64,000 nucleotides of DNA from Salinactinospora qingdaonensis (GCF_039539445.1 NZ_BAABDD010000011.1:62001-126000), one strand, 5' to 3'; counted from the stretch's first letter, positions 52,459-62,595 are shown. Numbers and translations are program-made. Notes: generated by a model not told the origin, from the sequence alone.

Positions 52459-55400
52459 TCAGGCGGGTGGTGTGTCGAGCAGGGACAGGATCGTGTGGAC
52501 ACCCTCGTCGCTGGGGAAGTGGTCGCCGGGGACGGTGCGGGCCTGGAACGGCCCCGAGGTCAGCTCGGCCCACTGGTCGAGGTCACCTCGGGTGATTCCG
52601 GGATCGTCGTGGCCGGCCAGAGCGGTCAACGCCACGTCGATGGGCTCGCCCCCGAAGCTGCGATAGGTGTTGTGCAAGGTGAGGTCGGCGTGGAGGTTGC
52701 TCCCGAAGATGCGGGCGAGTTCGTCGTCGGCGCGGATCTCGGCGGGGACCGCGCCGTAGCGTCGCCCGACGGCGTCGAGGAGTTCGTGGGGATCGTCGGG
52801 CAACGGGAGCTCCTCGGGAGCGGGGTGGGCCCGGCCACCGCAGACCACGAGGTGGGCGACGTCGCGACCCCGGCGGCGCAGTTCGCGCGCGGTCGCGTAG
52901 GCCACGGTGGCGCCCAGGCTGTGGCCGAACAGGGTCAGCGGCCCCTCCAGGTGCGCCAAGTGGTCGGCGAAGCCGGTTAGCAGGCGCGGCCACGCCTGCG
53001 GGTCGGCGGGGTCGATGGCGGCGTCGCGCAGCGTGGCTTCCCACAGTTGGACGTCGCCGTCGACGAGGCCGGCCCAGGGGCGGTAAGTGTTGCGCAGTGC
53101 TCCGGCGTGCGGGAACAGCGCGACGTGGCGCGCCGGCTGGGACGGTTTGTTGAGGCGCAGCAGCGTGACCGGAGCCGGCTGCGGGCCGGAGTCTTGCTGC
53201 TCTGCCTCGCTGGCCGTGCCGTCGCCGGCGACGGCACGGCCAGCGAGGGTGGCGAGACTGTCGGTGGAGAACAGGTGTTGCAGCGTGAGGGAGATGGCGA
53301 AGCCGAAGGTGCGCTGCACCTGGTTGTAGAGTTCGACGACGGCCAGTGATTCGAGGGCGACCTGGTCGACGGGCAGGTCGGGGTCGATCTGCGTGGGGTC
53401 GACGCCGCCGGCGCGGGCCAAGCGCCGGCGCAAGACCTCGAGGACCTCGCCGGCCGTGGCGGGCCGCCGGGCCGGCGACGGGTGGGAGCCGTGGGACGGG
53501 GCCGTCTCGTGGTCGGTGAACCAGTGGCGGCGGTGCTGCCACGGATAGTGTTCCAGCTCGACGTGGTGACTGGGCGGCGGCTGGACGGCGGTGAAGTCCA
53601 CGTCCACCCCGGCTTCGTAGAGTCCGGCCAGGGTGGTGGCGAGGTGGTGGCGCGCGGACTCGCCGCGGCGCATCGTGGCCAGCGGGGGGTGGCGGAACGG
53701 GGGGTCGGCGACTTCGGCGAGGCGTTGCAGGTCACCGGCGAGGATGGCGTGTGGGGAGCATTCGACCAGCACGAGATTGCCGCGGTCGGGAAGGGCGGTG
53801 ATCGCCTGGGCGAAGGAGACGGGCTCGCGCATGTTGCGGCCCCAGTAGTAGGCGTCCAGCGGCTCAGTGTAGCGCCGGCCGGTGACGGTGGAGTGGAACG
53901 GCACCGTGGCGGGGCGCCCCTGGATGCCGGCGAGGGCGTCGACGAGTTCACGTTCGACACTGTCGGTGATGAGGCGACAGTGCGAGGCGTGCTCGACGCC
54001 GATGCGCTTACAGCGCACGCCGCGCCGCTCCAGGTCGGCGAGGAGCTCGGTGACGGCGGCGGCGGGTCCGGCCACCACTAGGGAGGTGGGGGCGTTGACG
54101 GTGGCGATGTCGACGCGGGGGTGCTCGCGCAGGATCTCGCGCATGCGGTCCTGGTCGAGGGTGACGCTGGCCATACCTGCGCCGTGAGTGTTGGCGTGGA
54201 TGATGCGTCCGCGGTGGGCGAGGATCTCGAACATCTCGGCGCGGTCGAGAGCGCCGGCAAAGGTGGCGGCGGTGACCTCGCCCATACTGTGGCCGACGAC
54301 CGCTGCGGGGCGAGCGCCCCAGTCGGTGAGCTGGCGCGCCAACGCCAACTGCACGGTGGCCAGGCAGAACTGGGCGCGTTGCAGGTCGGCCAGTGGCTCG
54401 GCGCCGGTGGTGCGGCGCAGCTCCTCGCGCAGGGACCAACCGTAGCGCTCGGCGACGATGCTCTCGCAGGCGGCGATCTCGGCGGCACAACCGGGCAGAT
54501 CTTCCAGGTCGGCTCCCATACCGGCCCATTGGGAGCCCTGGCCGCTGAACACGAGTACGGCGCCGACCGGGTCGGGCGAGGGGTGGGGTGCCGGCGTCCA
54601 GGGTTCGGTCAGGGCGGCGCGCAGCTCGTCGGCGGTGTCGCCGGTGACCATGCGGCGCAGCGGGTGGTGGTCGCGATGGTGCATCAGGGCGGCGGCGAGG
54701 TGGGCGGCGCCGGTGTCGTCGAGCTCGGCGAGGCGTTTGGCGTAGGCGTCGCTGAGGTCGGCCAGCGCTTGGGGGGAGCGCGCCGACAGCGGCAGCACCA
54801 TGGGGAGAACGGGGGGCGGGGCGGGGGCAGGCGGCTCGGCTGGGGCGGGGGCGGCTTCGAGCACGACGTGGGCGTTGGCGCCGCCGAACCCGAACGAGCT
54901 CACCGCGGCCAGGTCGCCGGCGAGGTCGTTGAGCTGGTCGGGGATGTAGAAGCGGGTGCCGTCGATGTCGATCTCGGGGTTGAGCCGCTGGAAGTGGGCT
55001 TGGGCGGGGATGCGGCGGTGTTTGAGGACGAGCACGCTCTTGAGCAGCCCGGCGATGCCGGCCGCGGCTTCGAGATGGCCCACGCGCGCTTTGAGGGAGC
55101 CGATGGCGCACGGCAGGCCGTCGGTGCCGTAGGCGTCGGTGATGCCGGTGACCTCGATGGGGTCGCCCACGGTGGTGCCGGTGCCGTGGCCCTCGATGTA
55201 GCCGATGTCGGCGGCGGCGACATCGGCGTTGGCCAGGGCGGCGCGCATCACCGCGGTGTGGGCGGCGGGGTTGGGGGCGGTCAGTGCGCTGGCTCTGCCG
55301 CCGTGGTTGGTGGCGCTGCCGCGGATGAGGGCGTGGACGCGCCGCCCCTGCTCGCGGGCGCTGCTGTGGCGCTGGAGCACCATGACCGCGGCGCCCTCGC

Positions 55401-56190
55401 CGCGGGCGTAGCCGTCGGCGTCGGCGTCGTAGCTGCGGCACCGGCCGTCGGAGGCCAGCGGCAGACACTGCTCGCAAATTTCGCTGGAGTGGGGGGTGAG
55501 GATAGTGTTGACACCGCCCACCAGCGCGATGTCGCAGGTGCGGGCGCGCAGCGCCTGCACGGCGAGGTCGACGGCGAACAGCGACGCCGAGCAGCCGGTG
55601 TCGACGGCGAGGCTGGGGCCGGTGAGGTCGAGGAGGTAGGAGAGCCGGTTGGCGATCATGCAGTGGGCAACCCCGCTGGCGGAGTAGGCGGAGAAGCCGT
55701 CGGGGTGCTGGCTTTGCAGCAGGTAGTAGTCACTGCCGTAGACGCCCATGTAGACGCCGCAGGGGCTGCCGCGGAGCTGGCCGGCGGGGATGTTGGCGTC
55801 CTCCAGCGCTTCCCATGCGGTCTCCAGCACGAGTCGCTGCTGCGGGTCGATCCAGTCGGCTTCAAAGGGCGAGATGCCGAAAAACTCCGGGTCGAAGCCG
55901 TCGACCTCGTCGAGGACCCCGGCCGGGCGCCACTGCTCACGCTGGGGGACGCGGCGGCCGTCGGCGGCGCGGTCGAGCCATCCCATCGGGTCGACGTGGT
56001 GGTTGAGGAGGAGGTCCCAGTAGGAGTCGAGGTCGGTGACCCCGCCGGGCAGGCGCAGGCCGACGCCGGTGACCGCGATCGGCTCGCGGGCGGCGCCCTC
56101 CAGTTCGCGGATTCGTTCTTGCAGGGCGCGTTGCCGGCTCACCGCACTCTCCAGGGCGCGGCGGGCCTCGGGCGGTAGGTCGGTACTCAT
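52459..56190 (-). CDS. Type I polyketide synthase, KS-AT-ACP-TE
   Basis: 1243 residues. N-terminal coiled-coil docking segment (1-35, SAVSRQRALQERIRELEG). KS with C200 in VDTGCSASLFA, H335 in EGHGTGT and H372 in RVGHLEAAAG. AT with FSGQGSQWAGMG, GHSMGEVTA and specificity box HASH (between the malonyl HAFH and methylmalonyl YASH forms). ACP with Ser in VALESLAVVEL. Thioesterase with LFPHAGALRN, GHSLGATVAYA and His in GDHFPSDE; the TE looks like the stand-alone type II form fused on. No KR, DH or ER, so it adds an unreduced unit and releases the chain. ATG after GAGGAG, 10 bases downstream of the other synthase gene. Confidence 0.93.
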   Translation of the reverse strand: MSTDLPPEARRALESAVSRQRALQERIRELEGAAREPIAVTGVGLRLPGGVTDLDSYWDLLLNHHVDPMGWLDRAADGRRVPQREQWRPAGVLDEVDGFDPEFFGISPFEADWIDPQQRLVLETAWEALEDANIPAGQLRGSPCGVYMGVYGSDYYLLQSQHPDGFSAYSASGVAHCMIANRLSYLLDLTGPSLAVDTGCSASLFAVDLAVQALRARTCDIALVGGVNTILTPHSSEICEQCLPLASDGRCRSYDADADGYARGEGAAVMVLQRHSSAREQGRRVHALIRGSATNHGGRASALTAPNPAAHTAVMRAALANADVAAADIGYIEGHGTGTTVGDPIEVTGITDAYGTDGLPCAIGSLKARVGHLEAAAGIAGLLKSVLVLKHRRIPAQAHFQRLNPEIDIDGTRFYIPDQLNDLAGDLAAVSSFGFGGANAHVVLEAAPAPAEPPAPAPPPVLPMVLPLSARSPQALADLSDAYAKRLAELDDTGAAHLAAALMHHRDHHPLRRMVTGDTADELRAALTEPWTPAPHPSPDPVGAVLVFSGQGSQWAGMGADLEDLPGCAAEIAACESIVAERYGWSLREELRRTTGAEPLADLQRAQFCLATVQLALARQLTDWGARPAAVVGHSMGEVTAATFAGALDRAEMFEILAHRGRIIHANTHGAGMASVTLDQDRMREILREHPRVDIATVNAPTSLVVAGPAAAVTELLADLERRGVRCKRIGVEHASHCRLITDSVERELVDALAGIQGRPATVPFHSTVTGRRYTEPLDAYYWGRNMREPVSFAQAITALPDRGNLVLVECSPHAILAGDLQRLAEVADPPFRHPPLATMRRGESARHHLATTLAGLYEAGVDVDFTAVQPPPSHHVELEHYPWQHRRHWFTDHETAPSHGSHPSPARRPATAGEVLEVLRRRLARAGGVDPTQIDPDLPVDQVALESLAVVELYNQVQRTFGFAISLTLQHLFSTDSLATLAGRAVAGDGTASEAEQQDSGPQPAPVTLLRLNKPSQPARHVALFPHAGALRNTYRPWAGLVDGDVQLWEATLRDAAIDPADPQAWPRLLTGFADHLAHLEGPLTLFGHSLGATVAYATARELRRRGRDVAHLVVCGGRAHPAPEELPLPDDPHELLDAVGRRYGAVPAEIRADDELARIFGSNLHADLTLHNTYRSFGGEPIDVALTALAGHDDPGITRGDLDQWAELTSGPFQARTVPGDHFPSDEGVHTILSLLDTPPA

Positions 56191-56200
56191 CGCGGTCTCC

Positions 56201-59200
56201 TCACTCAGGGCCGGCCAGCTCGGCAATCAGGTCCTCGGTGGTCATCGCCTCTGGGGCGGTACGCGACGGTGTCGAGGCGCGGTCGGTGGCGGGGGTGGGC
56301 TCGACGGTGACCGTTGCGGGCACGGTGGTGGCGTCGGAGTTCATGCGGCTCAACAGGTGGGCGCTGAGCTCCTCGACGGTGGGGTGGGACCAGATGGCGG
56401 TGGCGGGGATGCGTTGCCGGCAGGCGGCTTGCAGGGCGTCGCGGGCGCGGATGGCCATGAGGGAGTCCATCCCCAACTCCATGAACGGTCGCCGCAGCGG
56501 GACCTGATCGGTCTCGCAGCCCAGTACGTCGGCGACGGTCGCGCGCACGGTCGTGCGCATCAGTTCGGTGCGCGTCGCCGGGGAATCGGCGGCGGCCAGT
56601 CGGGTGACCAGGCCGGCCGCCTGCTCCTGGCGGGGCGCCACGGTGGTGGTGTCGGTGGCGGCTGAGACCAGGCGGACCCGTACCCCCTCCAAAACGGCGG
56701 CGGGCTGGTCGGTGTCGTCGGCCAGGGTGACGGTGGCGACGAGTTCCTCGGGGTCGGCGCGGGTAAGGCGGGCGTGGCAGGTGAGGCGATCGGGGGCGGC
56801 GCCGCTGAACCACACCGCGCTGACACCCACCGGAACGGCCAACTGCACCGGGCCGGGCAGGGCGCGGGTCAGCACCGAGACCAGTTGCAGGCCCGCGTCG
56901 AACAGGAGGGGGTGAGGTGCCCCGGGGGCGGGCCGCGTCGCGTCGGTGATCTCGACCGTGGCCACAGCCTCGCCGTCACCGGATGCGACCGCCCGCAGGG
57001 GGCGGGCTGTGGGGCCGCACGCCACGCCCAGATCGGCGAGAGCCGCATAGACCTCGTCGACGGTCACGGGGGTGGTACAGCGCGTGTGGGCGGCGGCCAC
57101 ACTCGGTACCGCCCCGACGTCGGCGACGTCGCGGGCGCGGCCTTGCAGGTGCTCGCGTGTGATGCCGTCGGTTGCGCGGGAGGTGACGGTGACGGCGGAG
57201 GCTCCGGCGTCGCCGGTCACGGCGAGCTGCACCTGGGGCTGCTGGGCGGTGGTGGCCAGCTCCAGCGGGTCGGTGAGGAGGATGTCGCTCACGCGCCGCC
57301 ACCGCCCCGGCGCAGGCGGCAGCGCGCGGGCCAGCACCGCCAACAACACTCCCACGGTGGCGGCCCGGTGGCCGTTGACGGTGTAGTCGTCGAGGTAGGG
57401 CACGGTCGGTGGGGCGGGGCGCACCGGGAACACGGTGGTGTCGGGCTGGTGCAGGACTTCGACCGGCTCGCCTACGAGGGGGTGGTGCCCCGGCGCGGCG
57501 GCGGAGGTGTCCCGGTAGTCGACGCGGTCGATGTGGCGGTGGTGCCAGGGGGCGGGGGGCAGCACCAGCGCCGGTAGGTCCTCGGGCGTGGGCCATGCCA
57601 CGTCGACGCCGAGGGTGTGCAGGTGGGCGAGCGAGGTCAGCATCGTGTCGCGCTCGTCGCACTCGTGGTGGCCCGAGGCCAGCACCACGCTGCCGTCCTC
57701 CTCTGCGGCGGGTTCGCCGGGCTGGGCGGTGATGGTCTCCTCGACGGCGCGGGCGAGCACCGGCCGGGGGGCGAGTTCGACGAAGGCGGTGGGGGTGGTG
57801 GCCAGGTCGGCGATGGCCTCGGCGAAGCGCACCGGTTGGCGTAGGTTGTGCGCCCAGTACTCGGTGCCCAGTTCCGGGCCGTCAACGGCGGCTCCGGTCA
57901 CGGTCGAGCGCATCGGCAGTCGGGCGGGCTGGGCGGTGACCTCCCCGACCATGGTGCGCAGGCGGGGCAGCAGCTCATCGATATAGGGGCTGTGGGCTGG
58001 GAAGTCCTCGCCCACACGGGAGGCGTAGGCGCCCATGGCGGCCAGTTCGCGTTGGAGGTCGGTGAGCGCGCTCACCTCGCCGGAGACGACCGTGGTGTGG
58101 GCGGAGTTGAGCGCTGCTACGCCGAGCCGGTCGGCGCGTGTGGCGATGTGGTGTTCCACGGTGGCCGGGTCGAGGTCGGTGACGACCATCCCGCCCTGGT
58201 CGGCGACCTCGGCCAGGAGTTGACTGCGAGCGTGGACGATCCGGCAGGCGTCAGCCAAGTCCAGCGCGCCGGCGACGTGGGCCGCGGCGACTTCGCCGAG
58301 GCTGTGGCCCACGACCACGTCGGGGGTGACGCCCCAGCGGCGCCAGGTGCGGGCCAGGGCCACCTGAACGGCGAAGACGGCGGGCTGGATGAGGTCGACT
58401 CCGGCCAGTTCACGCTCGTCGCCGGGGCGCCACAGTTCGTGGCCGAGCGCGGCGAAGCCGGCGCGACACTCGTCGAGAGCCTGGCTGAAGTCGGGGGTGG
58501 TGGCGCTGAGCGTCTCGCCCATGCGTATCCAGTGGGAGCCGTGTCCGGAGAAGACGAAGGCCACGCGCGGGCGCTGGGCGGGTACGGGGCGCGGTCCGAT
58601 CAGGTCGGGGTGGCGTCGTCCGGCGCTGAGCTGCTCCAGGACCGTGGCCGCCTCCTCGGCGGAGCCGGCCAGCAGCGCCGCGCGGTGACTGCGCGGCGTG
58701 TGGCGGTGGGCGGCGCTGCCGGCGACCCGGTCGATCTCGCCGGCGGCCACCTGTGGTGCCCATGCGGCGGCCAGGTCGCGTACCTCGTCGGTGGAGCGCG
58801 CCGAGATCGGTATGACCACACGCTGGGGCTGCCTGCGCTGCGGTGGCACGGGCGCCGCGGGTGGGGACTCCAAGACGACGTGGGCGTTGGTGCCGCCGAA
58901 GCCGAACGAGCTGACGCCGGCCAGCCGGGAGGTATCGCGGTGGGGCCAGGGCTCGGTGGTGTGCTGCACGGCGATGGGCCGCTGGTCGAGGCGCAGGTGC
59001 GGGTTGGGATGCTCGTAGTGGATCGTGGCGGGCAGCACCCCGTGGTGCAGCGCCAGCATGGTCTTGATGACGCCGGCGATACCGGCGGCGGCCTCCAGGT
59101 GGCCGAGATTGGACTTGACCGAGCCGACCCGAAGCGGGTGGGCGGCGTCGCGGCCCTTGCCCAGGGTGGCGGCCAGCGCTGCCACCTCCATGGCGTCGCC

Positions 59201-60139
59201 CAGGGTCGTGCCGGTGCCGTGGGCTTCGACATAGTCGACCTGGTGAGGGGCGATGTCGGCGCGGCTGTAGACGTCGCTGAGCAGGTGCTCCTGGCTGAGT
59301 CGGTTGGGCGCGAACAGCCCGTTGGACAGCCCGTCGGAGTTGACGCCGCTCTCGCGCAGCAGCGCATAGACCCGGTCGCCTTCGACGTGGGCGTCGTCGA
59401 GGCGCTTGAGGATGACTACTCCGGCGCCCTCGCTGCGGACGTAGCCGTTGGCGCGGTGGTCAAAGGGGGTGCAGCGCCCGTCGGGGGCCATGAAGCCGCC
59501 CTTGCTGAAGCTGACGGTGAGCATGGGGTTGAGCAGCACGTTGACACCGCCGACGATGGCCACGTCGATCTCGCCGCGTCGCAGCGCGTTGGCGGCCAGG
59601 TCGAGGGCCACCAGCGACGAGGAGCAGGCAGTGTCGACGGTGAGACTGGGGCCGCGCAGGTCGTAGCAGTAGGAGATGCGGTTGGCCAGCACGCTGGCCA
59701 CCGAGCCGCTGAGCGCGTAGGGAGTGGCTTCCTGGCCGGCGGCCAGGCGCAAAACGGCGAAGTCGGGGGCGGCGCTGCCGATGTAGACGCCGGTCCTGCT
59801 GGCGCGCAGTCTCGCCTCGGGCAGGGCGGCGTCGTGGAGGGCTTCGGCGACCACCTCCAGCGTGAGGCGCTGCTGGGGGTCCATGTCGCGGGCCTCGCGC
59901 GCCGAGATCCGGAAGAAGTCGGCGTCGAAGCCGTCGATGTCGTCGAGAAGACCTGCCCATCGGGTGCTCATGGTGCCCGGATGGTCGGGGTCGGGGTGGT
60001 ACAGCCGCCCCATCTCCCAGCGTTCGTCGGGGATCTCGCGCACCGCGTCGGTCCCGGTGGTGAGCAACTGCCAAAACTCGTCGAGCCCGCTGGCCTGGGG
60101 GAAGCGACACCCCATGCCGATAGCCCCAACTGCCACCAT
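56201..60139 (-). CDS. Type I polyketide synthase, KS-AT-DH(degenerate)-ACP
   Basis: 1312 residues. KS complete: C172 in VDTACSSSLVALD, H307 in EAHGTGT, H347 in SNLGHLEAAAG. AT with FSGHGSHWIRMG (GQG changed to GHG), GHSLGEVAAA (S613) and FPAHSPYID instead of the usual specificity box, as in iterative synthases. ~885-1150 is a double-hotdog DH-like domain, but the catalytic His is lost (YLDDYTVNGHRAATVG; the family has DHxVxG), while the second Asp remains in HPLLFDAGLQ. ACP Ser S1226 in ELGMDSLMA. C-terminal docking tail TTEDLIAELAG. No KR. Ribosome site AGGGG. It probably elongates the ACP-bound fatty chain before the KS-AT-ACP-TE protein. Confidence 0.93.
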   Translation of the reverse strand: MVAVGAIGMGCRFPQASGLDEFWQLLTTGTDAVREIPDERWEMGRLYHPDPDHPGTMSTRWAGLLDDIDGFDADFFRISAREARDMDPQQRLTLEVVAEALHDAALPEARLRASRTGVYIGSAAPDFAVLRLAAGQEATPYALSGSVASVLANRISYCYDLRGPSLTVDTACSSSLVALDLAANALRRGEIDVAIVGGVNVLLNPMLTVSFSKGGFMAPDGRCTPFDHRANGYVRSEGAGVVILKRLDDAHVEGDRVYALLRESGVNSDGLSNGLFAPNRLSQEHLLSDVYSRADIAPHQVDYVEAHGTGTTLGDAMEVAALAATLGKGRDAAHPLRVGSVKSNLGHLEAAAGIAGVIKTMLALHHGVLPATIHYEHPNPHLRLDQRPIAVQHTTEPWPHRDTSRLAGVSSFGFGGTNAHVVLESPPAAPVPPQRRQPQRVVIPISARSTDEVRDLAAAWAPQVAAGEIDRVAGSAAHRHTPRSHRAALLAGSAEEAATVLEQLSAGRRHPDLIGPRPVPAQRPRVAFVFSGHGSHWIRMGETLSATTPDFSQALDECRAGFAALGHELWRPGDERELAGVDLIQPAVFAVQVALARTWRRWGVTPDVVVGHSLGEVAAAHVAGALDLADACRIVHARSQLLAEVADQGGMVVTDLDPATVEHHIATRADRLGVAALNSAHTTVVSGEVSALTDLQRELAAMGAYASRVGEDFPAHSPYIDELLPRLRTMVGEVTAQPARLPMRSTVTGAAVDGPELGTEYWAHNLRQPVRFAEAIADLATTPTAFVELAPRPVLARAVEETITAQPGEPAAEEDGSVVLASGHHECDERDTMLTSLAHLHTLGVDVAWPTPEDLPALVLPPAPWHHRHIDRVDYRDTSAAAPGHHPLVGEPVEVLHQPDTTVFPVRPAPPTVPYLDDYTVNGHRAATVGVLLAVLARALPPAPGRWRRVSDILLTDPLELATTAQQPQVQLAVTGDAGASAVTVTSRATDGITREHLQGRARDVADVGAVPSVAAAHTRCTTPVTVDEVYAALADLGVACGPTARPLRAVASGDGEAVATVEITDATRPAPGAPHPLLFDAGLQLVSVLTRALPGPVQLAVPVGVSAVWFSGAAPDRLTCHARLTRADPEELVATVTLADDTDQPAAVLEGVRVRLVSAATDTTTVAPRQEQAAGLVTRLAAADSPATRTELMRTTVRATVADVLGCETDQVPLRRPFMELGMDSLMAIRARDALQAACRQRIPATAIWSHPTVEELSAHLLSRMNSDATTVPATVTVEPTPATDRASTPSRTAPEAMTTEDLIAELAGPE

Positions 60140-61018
60140 GTACTTGCCCCTATCTCACTAGCCTCCACTGGCACGAGTTTCTTCAGCCTCGTGCGGCGGC
60201 ACCGGCAGCTCTGCTGAACCCAGGCGCCGATATTGGGGGCGTGGAGGTTCCGGAAACGGATGACCAACTCAGGTGCCGGCGCGGCCGATGTGGCCTGCCG
60301 GCGACTGTGGTCGTACCGGTAAGGCAGAGCGCGACGAGACGTCGCGGGAGTGGCGCGCCGCCCTGGGCGAACGTCGACGCTGTGGCCGCACGGCGCGAGC
60401 TCCCATGGGGAGAAGTCGCATGCCCTGGGCTGAATGGCGGCGCAAGCGGCTCCGCGGCGGGTGGGTCGAGCGTGGTGAGGAACGCAGTGGGGTGGGGTGG
60501 TCGCGGGTGGGACGCGCCGGCGCGGATGGGGCGGCTAGGAGCAGGAACGCTGTGGTGCTGGAGGACGTTTCGCCGGCCCCATAGGGGATATGACCAAGAT
60601 CGCTGTCCTGAAATGCGGTTTTCCCTAGTTTCGGACAGGAGCACATAACTTTTCGGCGCTCACGACGGATGTGGTGACCATCGATCCCCGGCATCGCCGA
60701 CGGAGAGCCGCCGACGCTTGAGGAAGAGGGACAATCCTCCCCAGCGCGCGGGCTCCTCCGGTCTCGCATACAGCGCCCTACTCACCGCGGATTGTGTTTC
60801 GGACCATAGCAATTCACTATAAAAACACGACAGATCAGCTATAGAGGTGACTATAGACGCATAATTAAGAAAGAGCAATGATCTACCATATTTTGGACGA
60901 AATACGGACGATTATAGTTCGGTACCTATGATCTTGCGCACACACGACAACGGCCCCACAACACCGCTCGTCGAAGGCGTTGTGGGGCCTACCGCAGCCG
61001 CAGCGACCAGCGCGGCTC
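60140..61018. promoter_or_regulatory. Promoter region of the polyketide operon
   Basis: No gene. 60780-60930 is the most AT-rich stretch in this half of the window. CTATA-like motifs recur there (CACTATAAAA, GCTATAGAGG, GACTATAGAC, GATTATAGTT) with CTATAG-AGGTGA-CTATAG as a possible pair of palindromic half-sites. The synthase operon promoter and perhaps a regulator site should lie here. Confidence 0.5.
60952..60989 (-). terminator. Stem-loop downstream of the flavoprotein gene
   Basis: GGCCCCACAAC (60952-60962) pairs perfectly with GTTGTGGGGCC (60979-60989). It lies about 30 bases past the stop codon of the gene at 61019. No T tract on either strand. Confidence 0.65.
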
Positions 61019-62287
61019 CTATCCGTTATTGCTATTACGTGCTTGCACCTCGGCCAGGTAGGCGCGGGTGAGATCCGGCGCGAACAGCCAGTTCTGGTAG
61101 TCGGTGGGGTCGTTCCACCCCTGCACCCACCGGTCGGCGACCTCGGGGTAGGTCATGGCCGCGCCGATGAACTCGGCGAAATGCTCAGGCGGCGTGGCGC
61201 TTTCCCCCATGGTGGCGATGCTTTGCACGAACTGCTCAGCGTGCTGGCCATACTCCCAGAACCGCTCGAACATGCCCGCGAGGGTGTCGCGGTCAAAGGG
61301 CCGATCGCCGTGCTCCAGGATGCTGCTGAGGTAACTTTCCGCACATCGGGTGGAATTGTTCCACCCCTGCCCCCCAGCAGGGTCGGAGGTGATGACCACG
61401 TCGGCGATGCCGAGGACGGAGCCGCCCGAGGGCAGGGTTCCCACCGGCTTACGCACCTGCGGGCGCAGCGTTTGCAGCAGCACGCTATTGCCGTCGACCA
61501 ACGAGGCGTCCTTACACCGCTCGTAGTACTCCGGCGCGCAGCGTTTGAGGACGCCCTTCATCTGGTTCAACACCTCGTCGGGGTCGGGGTGACGGTCGGG
61601 CTTGGACAGATCCATGAGGTTGCCCGGCTTGTCGACCACGAACAGCGAGTGGCAGGGACCCTGCGAGGTGAGCACCGGCACGAGGAAGATGTGCCCACCG
61701 TTGGAGGTAGAGGCCACCCATCCGGCGTCGCCGTCGCCGTAGCTGTCGGAGGTGACGTCGTAGAGGTAGGCCTGGGTGAGGACGCGGGGACGGGCGCCAC
61801 TGAACCGATTCGGGTCGTGGTCGAAGAGGTCGCCTAGCTCACCGGCGCCGACGGCGATGACGACGAGATCGAACATTCGGGAGAAGTAGTCGAGGTCGGA
61901 GAGCGTCACCCCGTGGATGACGACCTTGCCGCCGCGGTCCTCGAAGTACTCCAGCCAGTCGGCCATTTTGACGCGGCGATCGACCGAGATCGCGTACTGG
62001 CCATCACCGAAGTTGCCCCGCAGCGAGACCCCAGGACCACCGCCCGAGTACAGCGACACGTTGAACTCCTCCATCCGAGGAGCCACGCCGGCCCAGAAGT
62101 CGAGGTGGTGGGCTTGCTCATACTTGAGGACGGTGGGCAGCGTGAACTGCGTAACCGCCGGACGTCCCGTGCGGATTTCAGTAGAGGTCTTGGCTGTGAT
62201 CAACGTAACGTCATAGTCGTGGCTCAGCAGTCCGTGGGCCAGATGAAGACCTGACTGCCCCGCCCCAACGACGAGGACCTTGCGCAT
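61019..62287 (-). CDS. Styrene/indole monooxygenase-like flavoprotein (StyA family)
   Basis: 422 residues. N-terminal FAD fold with VLVVGAGQSGLHLAHGLL, then TSTEIRTGRPAVTQFTLPTVLKYEQAHHLDFW, which fits StyA-type epoxidases; GARPRVLTQAYLYDV and GGSVLGIADVVITSDPAGGQGWNN are the second FAD contact region. Such enzymes epoxidise double bonds with FADH2 from a separate reductase, which is not in the window. Start at 62287 after AGAAGGTG. Next to the polyketide cluster, it could epoxidise the polyketide chain. Confidence 0.83.
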   Translation of the reverse strand: MRKVLVVGAGQSGLHLAHGLLSHDYDVTLITAKTSTEIRTGRPAVTQFTLPTVLKYEQAHHLDFWAGVAPRMEEFNVSLYSGGGPGVSLRGNFGDGQYAISVDRRVKMADWLEYFEDRGGKVVIHGVTLSDLDYFSRMFDLVVIAVGAGELGDLFDHDPNRFSGARPRVLTQAYLYDVTSDSYGDGDAGWVASTSNGGHIFLVPVLTSQGPCHSLFVVDKPGNLMDLSKPDRHPDPDEVLNQMKGVLKRCAPEYYERCKDASLVDGNSVLLQTLRPQVRKPVGTLPSGGSVLGIADVVITSDPAGGQGWNNSTRCAESYLSSILEHGDRPFDRDTLAGMFERFWEYGQHAEQFVQSIATMGESATPPEHFAEFIGAAMTYPEVADRWVQGWNDPTDYQNWLFAPDLTRAYLAEVQARNSNNG

Positions 62288-62595
62288 GTGTGTACACCTT
62301 CTCGCAGAGATGGCAAAAGGGGGGAGAAGAGAGGCGTGCCCACCACAGCATGTAAGCGCCGACCTGCCTAAGAGCACCAGTAGCGCACGCCAGCGATAGC
62401 GTAACGGCGCCCACCCAACCTGAAACGCCGCCAGATTAGCGCAGAAACCCTATTGGAGCCGACAAATCGCCTTCGAGGGTTGGGACATATAAACCTGCTG
62501 AGTAGCAGCCCCAACACGCCGCGGAGTCGCACCCCTGCCCCGGGAGCACTCACTGTTCATCACACTGCGGGTTATGAGAGAGGTCAGTACCCACC
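62288..62595. promoter_or_regulatory. Divergent promoter region
   Basis: Carries the promoters of the flavoprotein and conservon-like genes. CATATAAA near 62490 is a possible -10 element on the plus strand. No clear operator seen. Confidence 0.35.

Noticed and set aside
54121..56178. 685-codon open frame on the plus strand
   Set aside because: Antisense to a polyketide synthase gene with unambiguous KS, AT and ACP motifs; no motif of its own.
57848..60217. 789-codon open frame on the plus strand
   Set aside because: Antisense shadow of the KS-AT-DH-ACP synthase gene.
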